This document shows positions 14,230 to 15,111 of a DNA stretch of 15,111 bases, one piece after another. Location: contig JBIKSZ010000076.1 in assembly GCA_044348345.1 (NCBI GenBank), positions 1 through 15,111 of the forward strand, written 5' to 3'. The DNA is from Falsiroseomonas sp044348345 (GTDB lineage Bacteria; Pseudomonadota; Alphaproteobacteria; Acetobacterales; Acetobacteraceae). Each line of letters opens with the position of its first letter. Position 1 is the stretch's first letter. The notes below the pieces were generated by a model. That model ran no database searches, was not told the origin of the DNA, and saw only the letters and a list, made by a program, of their open reading frames with translations. The position numbers and the translations under genes are program-made.

Positions 14230-15111
14230 GGATCACGCGCCACTTCCTCACGGTCGGCAATCGCCGCGTGCACTACACCCGCGCTGGAGAGGGGCCGGCC
14301 GTCTGCCTGCTGCACGCATCGCCCTGCTCGGCCAAGGTGCTGCGCCTGCCGCAACAGGTCTTCGCCGGCCACTTCACGGCGCTGGCCTTCGATACGCCGG
14401 GCTTCGGCCTGTCGGACCTGCTGCCGCTGGAGCAGCCCGAGATCGAGGATTTCGCGGATGGCTTGGCCGAGGCGCTGACCGCCCTGGGGGTGGAGCAGAC
14501 CGCCACCTATGGCCGGCACACCGGCGCCTCGATCGCGGTCGAATTCGCGCGTCGCCATCCCGCGCGCTGCGCCATGGCGCTCACCGATGGCTTCCCGGTC
14601 TTCTCGGCCAAGGCGGCGGAGGAGAGGCTGTCGCGCTATCTGCTGCCGATCGTGCCGCAATGGGATGGCAGCCACCTGGTGTGGCTGTGGTTCCGCTACC
14701 GCGACCAGCATGTCTTCTGGCCCTGGCACAACCAGACGCTGGCCTTCCGCGCCGATACCGACGCGCCCGATCCCGACTTCAACCACCGCGGCGTGATCGA
14801 ATTGCTGGAAGCCGGCGATGGCTACCGCATCGGCTACAGCGCCGCCTTCCGCCATCGCGGCCTTGCGATGCTGCCTGAGCTCACGGTGCCGGTCTGCTTC
14901 GGCAACCGCCCCGGCGACAGCCAGCACCGCACGATGTCGCAATATCCCGCCGCCGCATGGCAGCAGGAGATGCCGCGCGATCCGCTGGCCGCGGCGGCCG
15001 CCGAACGGGCGGTGCTGCTGGGCCACCCGGCGCGCGGCGCGCCGCCGCCGCCGCCACCGCTTGCGACACCGATCGCCGGGCGCAGCACCACCAACTACTA
15101 CGAGATCGGTG
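14226..15111 (+). CDS. Alpha/beta-hydrolase-fold protein, 3' end beyond the window
   Basis: The frame opens with ATG at 14226 in an ATGA overlap and runs without a stop to the window end (295 codons seen). The N-terminal strand pair ITRHFLTVGNRRVHYTRAG, the oxyanion stretch LLHASPCSA, AFDTPGFGLSD (52-64) and ATYGRHTGASIAVEFARRHP (93-112) are typical of alpha/beta-hydrolases. At the nucleophile elbow the sequence is G-R-H-T-G (96-100), so His98 stands where Ser, Asp or Cys is usual. No clear catalytic His region is seen before the end of the domain. After about residue 270 comes a run of six prolines, then SATPIAG-like linker sequence ending STTNYYEIG, which resembles the start of another alpha/beta-hydrolase domain. 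It may be a two-domain fusion with an inactive first half, or simply a protein with an odd C-terminus. Confidence 0.75.
   Translation, partial: MRITRHFLTVGNRRVHYTRAGEGPAVCLLHASPCSAKVLRLPQQVFAGHFTALAFDTPGFGLSDLLPLEQPEIEDFADGLAEALTALGVEQTATYGRHTGASIAVEFARRHPARCAMALTDGFPVFSAKAAEERLSRYLLPIVPQWDGSHLVWLWFRYRDQHVFWPWHNQTLAFRADTDAPDPDFNHRGVIELLEAGDGYRIGYSAAFRHRGLAMLPELTVPVCFGNRPGDSQHRTMSQYPAAAWQQEMPRDPLAAAAAERAVLLGHPARGAPPPPPPLATPIAGRSTTNYYEIG

Noticed and set aside
15043..15060. GCC-type trinucleotide run as a DNA repeat element
   Set aside because: It codes in frame for a polyproline stretch in the alpha/beta-hydrolase gene, which explains it without a separate repeat.

Overview
The window is a GC-rich, gene-dense stretch, judged by eye to be well above 60% GC with a strong G/C bias at third codon positions. 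Its gene style (4-bp start/stop overlaps, GntR/FCD regulator, large peptide-type ABC importer next to catabolic enzymes) suggests an environmental alphaproteobacterium, possibly Acetobacteraceae. That taxonomic guess is an inference; there is no rRNA or other marker here. No tRNA, rRNA, CRISPR array or phage gene was seen.

Layout. (1) Positions 1 to about 839 hold the 5' part of a leftward-reading IS3-family (IS407-like) insertion sequence. Its OrfA frame is broken by about 17 extra bases centred on a small palindrome. The OrfA/OrfB slippage site A-AAA-AAG is still present, and OrfB runs off the left edge. (2) Positions 840-3810 hold a rightward unit: a regulatory region with tandem palindromes, an isochorismatase-family amidohydrolase of the N-carbamoylsarcosine amidase type, a cyclic amidohydrolase of the hydantoinase/dihydropyrimidinase type with a full binuclear metal site, and a GntR/FCD regulator. 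The unit ends in a long hairpin over the GntR stop codon. (3) Positions 3824-5371 hold a leftward acyl-CoA synthetase, convergent with GntR and divergent from (4) a double-cupin protein at 5452-6291. The two share an 80-bp divergent region holding a perfect TGTCAA-N9-TTGACA inverted repeat. (5) From 6379 to the right edge runs an eight-gene operon: substrate-binding protein, two permeases, two ATPases, a metal-dependent-hydrolase-like (amidohydrolase_2) protein, an FAD-linked oxidase and an alpha/beta-hydrolase cut by the window end. All seven junctions are 4-bp GTGA or ATGA overlaps.

Reading as a system (inference). The ABC importer would bring in a small peptide-like or ureide/amide-containing compound. 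The cyclic amidohydrolase would open a cyclic imide or ureide, and the isochorismatase-type enzyme would cleave the resulting linear amide or N-carbamoyl group. The FAD oxidase, the amidohydrolase_2 protein, the alpha/beta-hydrolase and the CoA ligase would process the carbon skeleton, under control of the GntR regulator. The substrate cannot be read from the sequence. Several enzymes lack residues their families normally need: no HxH in the amidohydrolase_2 protein, a His where the alpha/beta-hydrolase nucleophile should be, and no cupin His motif in the first cupin domain. The pathway may therefore be a novel variant.
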